Source: Phoebastria nigripes
Lineage: Eukaryota > Chordata > Aves > Procellariiformes > Diomedeidae
Assembly (NCBI GenBank): GCA_035582835.1
Contig: JAYKAV010001300.1
Location: 1,375,823 to 1,439,822 of the forward strand
DNA length: 64,000 bases
Reading direction: 5' to 3'
Shown here piece after piece: positions 1 through 13,898 of this stretch (positions are counted from its first letter, which is position 1; every line of letters starts with the position of its first letter). The position numbers and the translations under genes were made by a program. The notes below the pieces were generated by a model that was not told the origin of the DNA, searched no databases, and saw only the letters and a program-made list of their open reading frames with translations.

Positions 1-3000
1 TTCTGCTTGGCTCTCCCAGCAGCTAAGGACCACAGCTGGCTGGGCAGGCTCCGCGTGCATAACTCTGAACTGCTGATGGCATACGGTGCTTCTTGCATAC
101 CACATGTACGTAGAGGAGAGGGCTTATTGCAGTTGGGAATATTGGGGACACAGAGGGGAAATAAGAATATGGTATGTGAGGGATCTAGGGAAGATGGAGG
201 GATATTGCTGTGATGTGGTGTGTGTGGGAGGGGTAATTGTAGGAGGAGGTATGGGTTTATTGCAGATGTGGGGGCTGCGAGGTGAAGGGATGTAGGGCAC
301 AGATCTGTGGGAAACCTAGCTTCATTTCTACCCATGGATATGGAACAACATGTTGGTTGCAACATGTGTAATTTCCCACAGTTTCTTCAAGCAGTAGTTA
401 GTTACATCTTCTTACTTCTATTTTGCAAAAGTAAAGATTTGCTTTATTCATCTCAGATATGTTTTTTATGAGGCTTATAATACTAGCTACATAAAAGAAA
501 AGTACATTTCTCATACTTAAGATTTTTTCATGGTTCAATAGACTAAGTTTAAAATAAAATGGAATAACAGTGGGAACATAACCACACCACGCACAGGATG
601 AAAGCAGTGTTTCCCCACTTTAAAAGGTCTTTGTTCAATATCTCTGCAACATTCACAAAATAGTCTGTGAACTCCTTAAGAAATAATCTGCTAAATGTTC
701 ATGAAATACAAATACACAAGAAAATGCTACACAAAAAAAAAGGGGGAAATCATATAACCCCTAAACTCTGAATTTTAAACGATCACTGTTTATCATCCAG
801 ATAGAACACAAAAGTCTTCTCTGATTAAGTGTCCAGGGCAAATGTGATTTTGGGGAGGGAGTTTCTCTTCATTTCTCTGCTCTCTTAGCTGTACACATTG
901 TAACATGTAATTATGTGAGAAGAGCAGGTACTGCGTAGCAGCTGGTAGCCTACTTACAGTGCAGTGTCATCTGCCCTCAGTTTCCAAAACCTTCTCTCAT
1001 CCTCCAGTAGCTTAGGCGATAGTTAAATTGCTCTTTCTTGTGATTTTTATTATTTAGAAAAAGGCAGGAGAGAGTTAGCAGAGTCCCCCAGGATAAAGGT
1101 TCTGTCATCTCTGTTAATGTGATCAAGGTGGTGGGAACAGCGCTATCTGTTTCACTAAAGAAAATAGGTATGACTCACCGGCAAGCAGTACATCTTGTGC
1201 TTTTGCTAATCATGCTACAGTGATATTGATAAAGTTGCCATAATAACGTACAAGGCCAAAAGTGTTACAAAAGCTGGTCTGACTCTGAGGTCTGAATTGC
1301 AGAGCCGAGGCCAGCAGGCAGCAAGATGTCGAATACATCCCCTCCCCCAAACCTGATACATGTTGGTAAAGACTAGCAATGCAACACTGGGCGCTTTTTA
1401 TTCAAAGCAGTTTGAAAAGGTACCAGACTGTCAAAAGGGGCAGATCTAGGAATGGGTTTGTGTGAATTTGGTCCCAGAATTGCAGTGCAGTTGCAGAGAG
1501 GTAAGGTTCACAGCACACCAAAAGAAAAAAAAATCACAATGCTTATCGCCTACACACACAAAAAATAGAACAGAGTGGGTAGGGAGGAGGAAGCAAGCTC
1601 ACTGAGACCACTATAGTGCAGTACTGAATATGCAACTGCTACAGGGGTCGTGCTTTTGCGCAAACCAAACAGGTCATGTAGGCAGGTCTGGGAGAAGCTA
1701 TTTCTGCTGATATTCAAAGACAACTGTCCCTTTCAGAGCGTTATTCCTTTGCTCTTCCTTATACCCGTTTGCACAGTGACTCTTCTCCCCGTATTCTGCA
1801 CTTGTAATTGTTTGCTGTTTAATATCATCACTACTCACTAGAAATAATAATAAATAGAATAGATAGATAAAAAAAAGCAAGAGTCTTAAACCTGCCAATT
1901 TAAATTAGGTTAAGAAGAAGTGTTCAAGATAAGCTAAAAGCAAATTAGATGAAAGCCAAGCTCTGACCAAGAGATTGCCTCTACACACTAGAGAAAGGAG
2001 AGCCAACTTGCTTCTCCAGATGAGGAATCAGCACTTATGTAGTGGCCAACATCACAACATTTCTTTTTTCTGTCTACTTGTTAGGAAGATCCTCACCACA
2101 TCCCACCAGGCACAGATGTAATCAGAGAAGTTTTAATCTTTTCTCATAAACCAGTCCCCTCAGCAATCACTAGCATTGCATTTCTTTGAATTCCCTTCCA
2201 ACTGCTCCGCAACGTTATGGTAAGAAGGTGCCCAGCCCCGTACACTGTCTTCTAAGGGCCAGCTCCCTTCCACATCAGAGGGACCCAAGGGCGTTCAGTA
2301 GGAAACATTAAACATCTTGCGGGATCAACCAAGATTTTCCATTTCACCATTCTTAAACAGAACGGGATTATTGTTTCTTCCTGAATAAAGGTATAATGGT
2401 TCTTCATCTGCAGACTGAAAAAATAAAAAGAAAACAAAATTCAAAAATGGCTCTTTTGCTATGATACTGCATTGCAGATTTGCATCTAATTTTCTGCCAA
2501 TATTATCCACTCAGTCTCTTTCAACATTGCTGTTTTCCAAATTTTTCCTCCCACTGAATCTGTATGTTTGATTAATGTTTTCCCAGATGTCTGAACCTGG
2601 GGGAAAAAAAACACTTTCAGTCTCATTTTGTTAAGTGCTAGGAATCTCTTTGATGATCCATAACTAATTTTACTGTACTTGTCACAAAGCAGATGTGTGG
2701 CAATAGTCCCCTAGGCATGCTGCATTCAATCATTACAAACTCCAGNGTTCTCCTTTCTTTTCCCCCCCTTTTTTGTGTTTATTTTTCATTAGTAATTAAC
2801 CTTCACACTTTATCATATTCTCTTTCACTGGTTTAATGAACACATTTGACACATGAGTTATACAGTTGGTCCAACCACATTTTATCCCTCTCCTTTTAGT
2901 TTCATCCCTTTGTAGAATATCAGATTAGGATGCAGTTTCAGGAATATAACAAGTCTTCATTTTGGTTATTTTTCTCAATCACTCAATGCATTAACTCTCC

Positions 3001-3358
3001 TTATTTCTAATTTACCTAAAAGATTTTTGCATTCAAAGGATGGAGAGTCTTTATACATTAAGAAGAGGAACGATTAAAATGAACGACTGTAAATAATTCC
3101 TACTTAAAGAAGGTGTACTCTACTATCTCTAACTCAGCATCCATAATTTGCAATAGCTTTAATGCTCACCTTTGTTTCGGCCCTCTCTCATGGAAAGGTA
3201 GAAATCACCTCTGAATTGTCCCTCTTATTTCTGATAAGCTTCAGCTATAACAAAAACAGAGAGATGACTGATGCTATTGAATCTGACAATGGGAGGAATT
3301 TATGGAACTATCTAAAAAGAAACAACCCCTTTGTGACTGTACAGAAAACGCGACTATT
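1..3358. other. AT-rich unique DNA, no gene seen
   Basis: No coding region, RNA gene or clear repeat is recognised here. Open frames are all under 75 codons and overlap on both strands, as expected by chance. Short homopolymers occur and there is one ambiguous base near 2746. It is likely intergenic or intronic DNA. Conservation was not testable. Confidence 0.6.
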
Positions 3359-3624
3359 TAGAATTACAGAGTAGCTGAGGCTGGAAGGTATCTCTGGAAA
3401 TTGGCTAGTCCAACCCCTCTGCTCAAAGCAGTGTCACCTAGAGCAAGCAGGTTGCTCAAGGCCATGGCCAGTCAGGGTTTGAATATCTCCAATGATGGAG
3501 ACTCGACAACCTCTCTGGGCAACCTGTGCTAGTGTTTAATCACTCTCACAGTAAAGAAAAGTTTTTTTTTTTCCTTTTGTTTAAAAAGAATTTTTTGTAT
3601 TTCAATTTGTGCCCATTTACTACT
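3359..3624 (-). mobile_element. CR1 LINE 3' fragment, old copy
   Basis: The plus strand reads as the reverse complement of a CR1 3' end. It opens with a decayed tail (gaattacagagtagctgagg), followed by the 'ggaaggtatctctgg' and 'tagtccaacccctctgctca' blocks. Next come 'gactcgacaacctctctggg' and 'gcaacctgtgctagtg', then 'cactctcacagtaaagaa', and finally 'caatttgtgcccattt'. This order matches the CR1 3' untranslated region read backwards, so the element lies on the minus strand with its 3' end at about 3359. The tail repeat is eroded and a T-rich expansion (about 3562-3580) interrupts the end of the match, so this is an older copy than the one at 63.8 kb. Like most CR1 copies it is 5' truncated and has no intact protein. 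Confidence 0.9.
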
Positions 3625-6600
3625 TTTGAAAGCCACACCTCATTACACTGACAAAACAGGTTTCTTGCCAGCATATTTTCTGCAGGAAAAATAAATCAGC
3701 TACAAATGTGCACCTATTTTTCTGCAGAAGTTGTCAAAGTGCAATTGTAATACCAACCTAGATATTTGTGCTACTAGACGTATCAAAGTCCTTATGAAAC
3801 AAAAGTAGTATCTTATTCACTGTAATGCATGTGACAAATAAACTGGCTATATACAGAAGTAAAGCAATTATTTGCCAGTGAATGTTGGAATAGAAGCCAT
3901 AGAATAATTTTTATCATAGTAATATCAGTAGGTATTAAGCCAGAAATTATAGTATTGTTCTTGTCCCTTCTTCTAAAACTATAGGAGAATTAGCTTGTTT
4001 GGGTTTTACTATTAGATTCCATTTTAGTGTATGTGAGAGGTGTGCATGTGCAGGTGTGTGGTTACATGCACATTAGGTCTCTGAAGAAAACATTAAGTGT
4101 AAACTTAGATGAATTTTGTGTTTGAATCTCAAAACTGGATGTTGGAGAATCCATCATGAGTCTATGGTATAGAGTTTGAGCAGGAGCATCGTGGTGACTA
4201 TCAGAAATATTACCTGGGTGACGCTCAAACAATTGCAAAACTAAAACTTCATTAACTTCAACACTGTCACAGTCATCGCTTCTGGTCCCTTCCTCAGAAA
4301 GTCCTTAGTGCCCATCTGGCCACTTACATAACTTGTATTCAAATTGATTTATGTAAAGGGGGGTTCTCCTTCCTTTACGGGAGATGAAATACAGAATACT
4401 GACCAAGTGTTTGATGAAGTGAATTGATTCTGAATTTTTGTTAAGGGTCATTCTGCTGAACTTCCGCAGGGGGATTGCATTGGGCAGAACTTTTGCAATA
4501 AATGCCCAGAGATCCTACCTGGTCAGTACCAGGTAGAGCTGTTTTTCTGTTTAAGGTCCACATGAGCTAACAACTCACTGGCCTCCCTGGGACTGAATAC
4601 TAATGATATTTGCTTTCACTGTCTCCAAAATTTTCCTTACTATGGCTCGTAAATCTATGTCTAACCTGGGGGGCACTGCAGCCTTTCTAGCCCTTGGGTC
4701 TGACTAGTCATAGCCCTGTATTTGGGTAATCCAACAGCCCCATCCTCTACACAGCAATACTTTGTAGGAAGGGAGCCAAGGAGTACTGGCTGTGTTCCCC
4801 CATCTAGATCACAGGGCAGGAGCTGGACTTTGAAATATGCAATCATGTATACCCGTTACTCAGCCCAGACACGGCAAATAGCTGGAAATGAGTAATTGAT
4901 GTAATGGGTGATTTAATTTTGGCAAATAAAGTTGGTGCTCTGACAGGGACCAAGGTATCATCTTCAGTTTGGAGGTTTGTCAGGTGCAGGATGAAATTCC
5001 TCTTCCAAACAGGAAAAGAAGGCAAGCCCACAAAGATGCAAGTGGCTAGCTAAAAGATGCTACCTTTTCCCAGAAAGAGACTTGAATTTTAGGCCTCTCA
5101 AATCACAGATAAGTTCCTTGACTTGGCTATTTGTAGCTGTGTTTATCCCTATTTCTGCCCTGGTTAATACCCTTTACCATCCTGATGCAGAGTGGGATTC
5201 TTCACGATATCTCAGAAACTATGGTCTGGGATGCAAAAAACCTGTTTCCTGCACAGTTGTGCTCTGAACCTTTTTGACAAAAACAATTGAGAGGACATGT
5301 TGGAAAGGGAAAGCATTACCACTTTTTTCTGGTTTTCTTCTTTTTTTTTTTTTAACAGTGGATTTGACAGTGGGTGGAAAGTGGTGACTTGGACGTTGTC
5401 ATAATGTTGAAACTCATCAGGCTGGAAGGGTGCTCTGCCATGTGCTCTGGGAGAAGGGAATGGCATGAGGGAGGGAAGAAGAGAGAACACGGTGCTGTTT
5501 CTTGGATTAGAGCTTTGGTAAGCTTCCAGAAGAGAGGAAATTCAGATGTTTAGCTGGCAGCAGTTGGTGGTGAGGGAAGAGCCCTGGCTCAGTTCCCTGT
5601 TGGGCGCAGGGAGCAGTTTCCCTCCATCTGTTAGGAGCTTCTGATTAGATGAGGTAGGTTAAATCTTTTTTCCCTCTGCTCCCCCTTCCCAATGGTTGTG
5701 AAATCACTTATTTGTGTTTCTGGGAGCAAAGAGAAGAGAAATGAAACCACAAAGCCAGTGCAGGACTTTTCATGCTCTTTGCAGGCTGCAGAGGCTGGAA
5801 CGAGATGATTAGAGTGATTGAAGATCGATGGAAGTGATAAGATGGGTGAAAGGGTACTGAAGGGAGCAAGGAATGATGCATTTACTTAATGGGATATCTT
5901 AAGTTTCTCTGTCAGGCTGCCTTGTTTGCAACCTGTTTAATACTTGCTCTTACCTTATAAAGAATAATGGTGGCTTATTGTACATTTTCTAAAATTGTTT
6001 TCAGAAAGGGCAAATTCATATCTGCAAGTGTGTGAATTGGTACAGGGAAAGAGGAGTTACTAGACACTTTCCATGTGCCAGTATGGCTTGTCTCGAGGCC
6101 ATGCTGAAGTAAAATCAACTGCATCATGTTATAGTGATGTTTTCCACCTATAGGCACTTCTTAGCTGACTGCCATAGTGATTAAACTGAGATTGTACAGG
6201 ATTGGAAATACAGGCCAGTACAAGCTCTTCAGGCAGCAACTCACTGACACCAAGCTCTGGCAGGTTTTAGAGCAACAAAATAGACACACAACTACAAAAA
6301 TAAAAAAAAAATAAAAAGAGGCCCTGGGAAAAGCCTTCCAGCAAATCCCAAATATATACAGCCACACAGACCAAATCTGAAAGAAAAGAAAAAAATAAGA
6401 AGAATATTAATTCTGAAGGAGAGGAGAAACTTTCTTCCTTCCTCTTTTAGCCTCCTCTCTCTCTTCACTTTTCACCTTCTGTGACTAATCTCCTTGGATT
6501 CCTTACCTTTCCCGCTGTGATATTGATCCATCTCCTGTGAGGGCATTAAATTGCATAACACACCAATACAACAGGCTGCTCTATTTGTGTAGCAGCCCCC

Positions 6601-7061
6601 TGTTAATAATAGCTGGCTGGCCTGGCACAAAATAGTAAAAAAAGACAGCCACAAGCATCCCACAGCCCAGGGCAGCATTGTTTCACTGGGTGTTGCCTCA
6701 CCGCCTCCCTCCGCTTTGTCAGCCCTGCAGTTTGCATTGCTGGGTCTGCCTGCTTTATCCAGGCGTTATCACAGGAGCGGAAATGACAGCAGCCTCTTTT
6801 CTGTAAGAGGGAAAATGCATTTTGTGATGTGGATTCTACAGCAACCACTAAACCAGCAGCCTTCCCATTGAGAGCTGACCAGAAAATTAGGCTGAGATTA
6901 TACAAGACCCAGTTAAAGGTGGTTGCTTTTGCGAAATTTAAATTTGTAAGGTTATTACAGAAAGTCACGGGTTTGCTTAACCAGAAATCAAGAAGTGCAT
7001 TTTTTCCTGTCTTAGTAAGTGGAAATAGGCACATCTGCAAAGCCAAACGCTGTTTTCATGC
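3625..7061. other. Unique DNA, no gene seen
   Basis: No recognisable gene. A 9-bp perfect hairpin lies at 4515-4536 and a 13-base T run at 5341-5353. A 147-codon minus-strand open frame (6603-7046) has no domain I recognise and low-complexity composition, and I treat it as chance. The part around 6500-7000 is less AT-rich than its flanks and would be a reasonable place to test for conserved noncoding sequence. Confidence 0.5.
4515..4536. repeat. Short perfect inverted repeat
   Basis: The arms ctacctggt and accaggtag are exact reverse complements (9 bp) around a 4-base loop, cagt. There is no T tract or other sign of a terminator, and nothing around it suggests a functional RNA. Confidence 0.5.
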
Positions 7062-7455
7062 AATCATAGAATCACATAATGGTTTGGGCAGGAAGGGACC
7101 TTAAAGATCATCTAGTTCCAACCCCCCTGCCATGGTCAGGGACACCTTCCACTAGACCAGGTTGCACAAAGCCCCATCCAACCTGGCCTTGAACACTTCC
7201 AGGGAGGGGGCATCCACAACTTCTCTGGGCAACATGTTCCCGTGTCTCACCATCCTCACAGTAAAGAATTTCTTCCTAATATCTAATCTAAATCTACCCT
7301 CTTCCAGTTTAAAACCATTACCCCTTGTCCTATCACTACACTCCCTGTTAAAACATCCCTCCCCATCTTTCCTGTAGGCCCCCTTTAAGTACTGGAAGGC
7401 CACTATAAGATCTCATAAGGTTTTCATAGTTAAACACTCCTCTCTCCCCAGGACT
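7062..7455 (-). mobile_element. CR1 LINE 3' fragment, well preserved
   Basis: This is the longest CR1 piece in the window. Read on the plus strand it starts with the tail repeat in reverse (aatcatagaatcacataatgg). It continues through 'gggaccttaaagatcatcta', 'ggggcatccacaacttctct', 'aagaatttcttcctaatatc', 'ttaccccttgtcctatcac' and 'ctataagatct', all in CR1 order. The element is therefore on the minus strand with its 3' end at 7062 and truncation near 7455, about 390 bp. An 83-codon minus-strand open frame inside it is a shadow of the 3' region and not a gene. The sequence resembles a mid-age avian CR1 subfamily; I cannot assign the subfamily without an alignment. Confidence 0.95.
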
Positions 7456-8238
7456 GGAAAAGCAAGACGGCCAAGAAAGCTCCCATGAAGCATTTTTCAA
7501 ACATGCTCATTTATAACCCAAACTAGTTAATTTACATCTCAATTTACATATATCCCACAGTACTTTATTCCATTGATTAGACATCAGTACATTTACATTT
7601 CCATCACTTCCACTTAACAGCAGCGGTAGGTCACAGTGACCTTACAAATATCTTGTCAAAGCCTTTTGTGTCAAAACAGCCCAACCTCAGAAATGCACTA
7701 TCAAAACATCCCCATCATCCAATGTCAAAACACCTTCATCACAGAATCTAAGCACATTCAGATCCAACAAATTAACATATCAAGGCTTTAATATGCTTTA
7801 ATACCCAAGTAAAAAACAAAAACCTAATGCCTTCCCTGTGAAAAGAAAATTGTTCTTACTCCCATTTCCCATTGCTAATTAACAAAGTTCCTATCATCTA
7901 CTGGAGTGTCTCAGGAGTGATTTTTTTTTTCTGACAGTGCCACTACAGTGACCGACATTTTCATTTAGTCAAACTTGCAAAAGTGGCTGGAAGATGTTTC
8001 TGGAGACTTAGCCTCAGTGATGGTCAAGTCAGTAAAATTCCTGGCTAGATACAAGACTATTCAGCAAAGTGAATGGCACAACTGAAAAATTTTGTAAACA
8101 AAACCAATACACAGTTCTGGACCATCCCCCATTGCATTTTAATTATCTCATTGTTCAATTTTCAGGCCAAACCTATCTTAGAGCTTGGCTTCACTGCAAG
8201 TGACTAAATGAATGGGGAAGGGGAAGTACATGCTACAC

Positions 8239-8257
8239 TTTTTTTTTTTTTTTTTTT
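8239..8257. repeat. Poly-T run (19 T)
   Basis: Uninterrupted run of 19 T, directly followed by aaatttaaagg. It could be the A tail of a minus-strand retroposed fragment, but no retroposon body is recognisable beside it. Confidence 0.8.
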
Positions 8258-8771
8258 AAATTTAAAGGAAGTGAGATAAATAATCCCCAAAGATGAAATC
8301 TAACTGTAAATCACAGTCTCAGTGGTTTCCTTGCCTTCCTGCCCATCTCCATACAAGGCAGAAAAAGTACCTAACTCTTATGCATAATCACCCAGTTTCA
8401 CACCAGTGAATCCATGTGAATCCCATACTTTGAATTGTAATGCCTCTCCACCTCTGCTTTGTGAGTGGGGTGTTTATAAGGGAGGTTTTCAGGGACGGAT
8501 CCCATCACAGGACAGCGTACTTGAATGTAAACGTACATGACATCCAAATATAAAAGTAGTCAGGACAGCAATGTTTAGTGTGTTCTTGAATAAGGACATG
8601 CATAAACCATCATCTGAAAATGCAATAAAACAGTAAACTAGTCTGGAACATCAGCGCTGCAAATATTCATGTCCATGCAACACTCACAAGTTCAGGCAAT
8701 GACTTTCTTAATAGGTAAAACTTTCAAATATAGAATACATAAATATAAATCAGCCTGTTACATTCTTTCCC

Positions 8772-8787
8772 TTTTTTTTTTTTTTTT
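8772..8787. repeat. Poly-T run (16 T)
   Basis: Uninterrupted run of 16 T preceded by a C-rich, T-rich lead (ctttccc) and followed by ccagg. It resembles a polypyrimidine tract before AG, but no exon with an open frame follows. Confidence 0.75.
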
Positions 8788-11700
8788 CCAGGATATTAGC
8801 TAACAACCAAAACAATTAAATTTACAAGCAAGAAGAAGGTCATAGGCAATCTGCTCATAACTGACCTTGTAGTTAAGACGTTGTGTCACACCCATTTGTA
8901 CTAGGGCAGGATCTGTTGCATTTTGCTCTGTTTCCCACATGAGTTATTTCTGTGGCAGCACAGGGTGATACCATGAATTCAGATTGACTATATCAAGGTG
9001 GAACAAATCAGAAGCAGCAGTTGCAAATTTGGAGAAACAGACCTGACTAGTGTGTTACTGTTATCCCCAGGAAAAGCAAGTGAGAACATGACCACATACC
9101 TTGATCTTGTATAAATGCTTTCTATTTAATTTTTCAGATTTTGTTCACTCTGAAAGTCATTCTTTTAAAATTCATTATTTTATTCTTAAAAGACATACAG
9201 TAGCTCCCATGTAAGCTCTCTCCTTAATAATGGTGTCTCAGTATAGGAGATATTCCCTCTATTTTAAATGAGAAGACTGTTGCAGAATTCATGAACTTCT
9301 TAAGTATGACTGATGTGAAGAGATAGAAAAACAATTCACTCTGCTATAATTGTGGCCTTTCGTTTATACTTAACTATGCTTTAATGGATCGTTACACTTA
9401 TTCATACTTTTCTTTCATTTTCTAAAAAGTAAAAGACTGCAGTCTGAGAACTAATCTCAGGATTTCAATGACCAGCTTCACAGTAGTAAAGTCTCTTAAT
9501 GTTAGCGCTTCTTGTTTTCATCTGCTTCTCCAAGTTCTTCACTGAAAACAAGACATACAAAACCAATTTAAAGTCAAGGGGGGAAGTACTTTAGATCTCT
9601 CTGGTAGAAACTTCTGCTGTCTGAGAGCTGGAGTGGAAATAGGAGCTGTTTTCATAGGTTGATGTGACCTAGGGGATTAGACAAAGTGACACGGACATGT
9701 GAAACGAAAGTATATGGAGAAGGAGGAGCACCATGAGGTGCTACGATTACAGAAGGGAAGAGAAGAAAAGAATTGAAGTGGTAGGATGAAAAGTCAGAAG
9801 AGAGACATATGTATGAAGGAATAAAAAGACCTCATGAAAGGGAAAGTGGGGCCAATTTGTTCCTACATAACTTCGATTCCACTCAATTCCTGCTATCCAA
9901 AGCAACAAGGATGGCTGAGGGACCTGAGCAGGCTTGACATGAAGTGCAAGAGGAGGGGCTGCTGCTGCCAAAGGGCTGCATCTGTAGAGGGACTTCCAAT
10001 GAAGGCAGCTGAAATGGTTGCTGATGGTGAAATGGTAAACAGCTGCTGATACTGTGGAACATCACAGAGGAGTACTGAAGCAAAGGCTGCCTCAACTGGA
10101 CAAAAGCTCAATTATTAATAGGTCCAAGGGAGCAAGAATATTAGGGACAGTAGAGGAAGAAAACTACTCGAAATTTACTTGATCACCTAAATTCTCTGAA
10201 AATTTACAGTAGGAGCGCCAGTACCCCTCTATAGCTGCAGCCCTTGGGTCTAAGGTTTCAGCACTATAGGAGTCACTCTGCAATAGCTCTGAGATTGCTG
10301 TAGAAACACCAGCCTCACAGTGATGTGTCAGAGCGGAGAATCAGCCCTTGACCTAAGAAACCTTCTTGGCAGCAAGGAACCTAGCAAATTGAAGAGACAT
10401 TGCCAGCGTTCTGGTAATTTGTGGTACAAATGACTTCTACCAGAATTTATTCCAAGCAGCTGGGGGGCTCTATACACAGGGCATCTGTGTGTCGCCCAGC
10501 GCGTACATCAATGCTGGCACAAAACACCTTAAGATTCGCTTTCCAACTAGAGGTCAGCTGCCTCTGTGGAGCCTGATAGTCACCATGGCCGAGAAAGTGG
10601 GAAATGACTCTCAGAATAAATGAGCTTTCAAGATCCAGTTTAGATATGTCACTGCAAATTACAATTGCTCCTTGATTTGGTCATTAAACTGATAACCTAA
10701 CTGAGAAACTTAGTGTCATCTTTCTGACCAGTCCCTCTGGATTGCCAAGCAAGTAAAGCAGCAGCCAAAAACTTCTCAGCAATATAATCCTGTATCAAAG
10801 ACTTCTCTGCCACGGGAAATAATTCCAGTGGAATACAAAGATGGGTGGTATTTCACGTGACTAGTCTTATGGTAGTAAAATACAGTCTTCTTGTTTAAAG
10901 GTGTGGGGGTCCCACTTTACATAGCGTTATTATACAATGAGATGTTTGCTGTTGCTGCTAGTGAAGCTTAGTTTGAAGCAGCAGTAACATTACATTATTT
11001 CCATGCGGCAGTCCCAAGCAGAGGGAACCGTGCCTGTGCATGCCACTCTTTGAGAGCTGCACCGCCACCTCTTTACAGAGCCAGATTGTCCCAAAATACT
11101 GGCAATGGCAGCGGGGTGCAGGGATAAACAGTTTGGACTGAAGTAACAAGAAGAAAAAAAAACCACAAAAACTTAAATACAGAACACATTTCAGCAACAT
11201 TCAGCCATCATCTTAGCTTTTTCAGGCAATTTCTCTTTTAGTTCAACATTTTAGCTCAACGTGCTTAAGTCTTCAGAGGCTGCACTGACAAGCAAAAAGT
11301 CTAATTACCATGTTTAGTTTGCTCTTTTTAGCATGCTCTGCAGGCCTTGTCATCATTTCACTGTGAAAAGAAGTTGGTGGTTTTTTCCTTTTAGCAAATT
11401 CTTCACTACTATTCTTGTTAAAGTAATACTGCACCAGANATTCCTTTGATTGTTTGGTTATGTTAAAATTGCCATTAATGTTGTTCTCCTTTGAAACGTC
11501 TTCCTATGGGTTTACTTTTATACATCTGGTGGAGAACTTTATTTGCTTTTTTATTTATTTACTATCATACAGAAGAAAAGCATACATAAATCAAATGCTT
11601 TGTCCCTCAGGCTTCACTTGTCTTGTCTTTCTTTAAGCTGTATCAAAAATTTCAATAAAACCTGTTAAATAATAGACCTATAAAGACATGGAAGTGGAAT

Positions 11701-13898
11701 GTGGCACACTGACAAATTGCTGGGGGTTGGATATACAAATAATCTTTTTGAAAAAGAGAGGAATTCTCATTATAGTTAATTTCTTCCTTCTTTATTTCTT
11801 TTTCTAACTTGAAGTTTAAATAGTTTTTCTTTACAGAATCATATACTTGTGAAACAAAATCTCTCACACCACAGAAGAGATTGATAAAATTTGTAAGGAA
11901 TATAAAAGCACTAGTTGTATCTAACATGTCCTTGTTTTTAATCTGATTTCAGTAATCATTTCTTCTTATTGTTATAAGAGATATCTTGACAAACACTGAC
12001 ACTTGCACTGGCAGCAGACAAAGATCATCACAAGACAGATGTCTTACTACAAAAAATGGAGAAAAAGATCACCTAATTGTGTATTATTGCAGGTTGCACA
12101 TCAGTGGGTTATGGAATTGCAGTATGCAAAATATTGTTCATGGAGAAAGGTATGATAAAGAGTGTTGTGAAGGGAAGGAAGAAAAAAAATCCTCAACTTT
12201 TAAAGATATGAAGTGAGAGAGGTGGGAAATAAGAAGCACTGAGATAACTTTACATTTTCTTCTGTGAAATCAAAAGACCAAAAGCCTAATCATGTTGTCA
12301 GGCATTAACCAGTCTAGTGCAACAGGGGAAAACCTGAGATGAGAATGGGAATTTTAACAATGGCACAATGTCTTACAATTTTATGGATCCTTTCGATCCA
12401 TCCAACTTTCACCTGACTCTGTTCTTTCTAGTCTCTCTACTTTTGTGGGTGTTTTGTGTGTGTTTGCGTGGCTTTTTCTCGTCCTGAGCATTTTTGCCTG
12501 AAATGCAACATGGNTTTTCTACTCTTGTTGCCTCCTCCGTCCACTGCATGTTTCCTGGTTGTACAGTCCCAAACCAATTCAGTTTCAAATTCCACGCAGC
12601 ACTGTGGCAATAACAGCGTATGACCCNAGAATCACGGAGCAGATATGGCAATAGTGACACTAGTGTTGTCATTTGGGATAATAGTAATAAAGCTTGCAGA
12701 GTCGCTACAGATATAATAGGCTGTTTTCTGTGATATTAAAACCACATACAGTTGATCACATAGTTCCTCTTTGTCTCCATGGTCAGAGATTAAGGACTGA
12801 TGCAATGGCATTAAACCCTCAGTATAACTGGAAATTATGGGAACAATGGCTTCTTCTCAGTTCAGCCACACCTTTGATCAAAACATTTATATTTGCCTTA
12901 TTGTAAAAGCTTATTACAAGCCACCACATCTGTTGCTTCACTGCCATTCTATACACTTTGAGAAAAGGACTGGGATATCCAAGCAAAAAAAGAAGTTTTG
13001 CATGAAAATATGTTGCAATAAATACATAAACAAGCCAAATGCAATGAGAAGCTTCTAATGGAAGTCAAAGCACTGAGTAATCAGCATCCATGGCCAAAAA
13101 GTTCTTGCAAAGTTTCACTCAGATATTTGCCATGAGTTTTCATTGCTTTGTGTATACTTCTTTTAATTTTTCTTCTCAATAGCAGGCAGGTGATGTCTTT
13201 TTTGTTTGTTTGTTTTTAAACTAGTAGGGATGTCTGCAGGTAAGAGAACTCCCAAGTCCTCCCTGCACCGTTTGGCACGGTTATTTATGGATTTGCTGAT
13301 TTGGATGTTTGTGCTTGGAGCGCTTGATTGGTCATCCAGTTGTCACAAACAACGCAGAATGAATAAGAAGTGTCAAATTCTCAGAAAGACTCGTGTGCAT
13401 GTGTATATATTTTTAAATGGCTGAAATCTTATTTGAAAGCATTCAGCTTCAAAGATCCACTTACCATTCAATGGTTGTATTCATTTGAGCACAGTTTTAA
13501 GCAAAAGAGTTCATTCCTTATTTTGATGTAGGAGCAGTCCTGCTGTTTCATCTGAGCCTTATCCCTTGTCATGCAGTAAAGCTGACAGGATGACAAAAAA
13601 GATTTTAGTGCTAACAAACTTTGTCTGTTTCCCCTTTTGACTTCCCAGAAAACATCTGGCAAGCATCACCGGTATTTATTTAAAAGGGGAAGAGATCAAG
13701 CATATATAGGATATTTAAAAATAACAAGCCGTTAGAAAAAAACACCAAAAAACAAAAAACACAAGTAGTGTTTACAGCACTGCTAAANAACAGGGATTCA
13801 GTTGGGGCGACCCTGTGCTGTTTGCAAACACTTTTACTCTGTGAGCTATGAGACCTGGCCTCAAAGGAGAGCAAGAAATCATGCTTCTGTGAACCCTT

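Larger units (their letters stand above)
7456..13898. other. AT-rich unique DNA, no gene seen
   Basis: There is no gene and no recognised mobile element. Two long T runs are present (8239-8257 and 8772-8787). Small overlapping open frames on both strands at 9750-10110 have no recognisable product. Confidence 0.55.

Noticed and set aside
6603..7046. 147-codon minus-strand ORF as a gene
   Set aside because: No domain, composition like the surrounding DNA, and it ends just beside the CR1 tail. Taken as chance.
7152..7403. 83-codon minus and 71-codon plus ORFs
   Set aside because: Both lie wholly within the CR1 3' region and are shadows of it.
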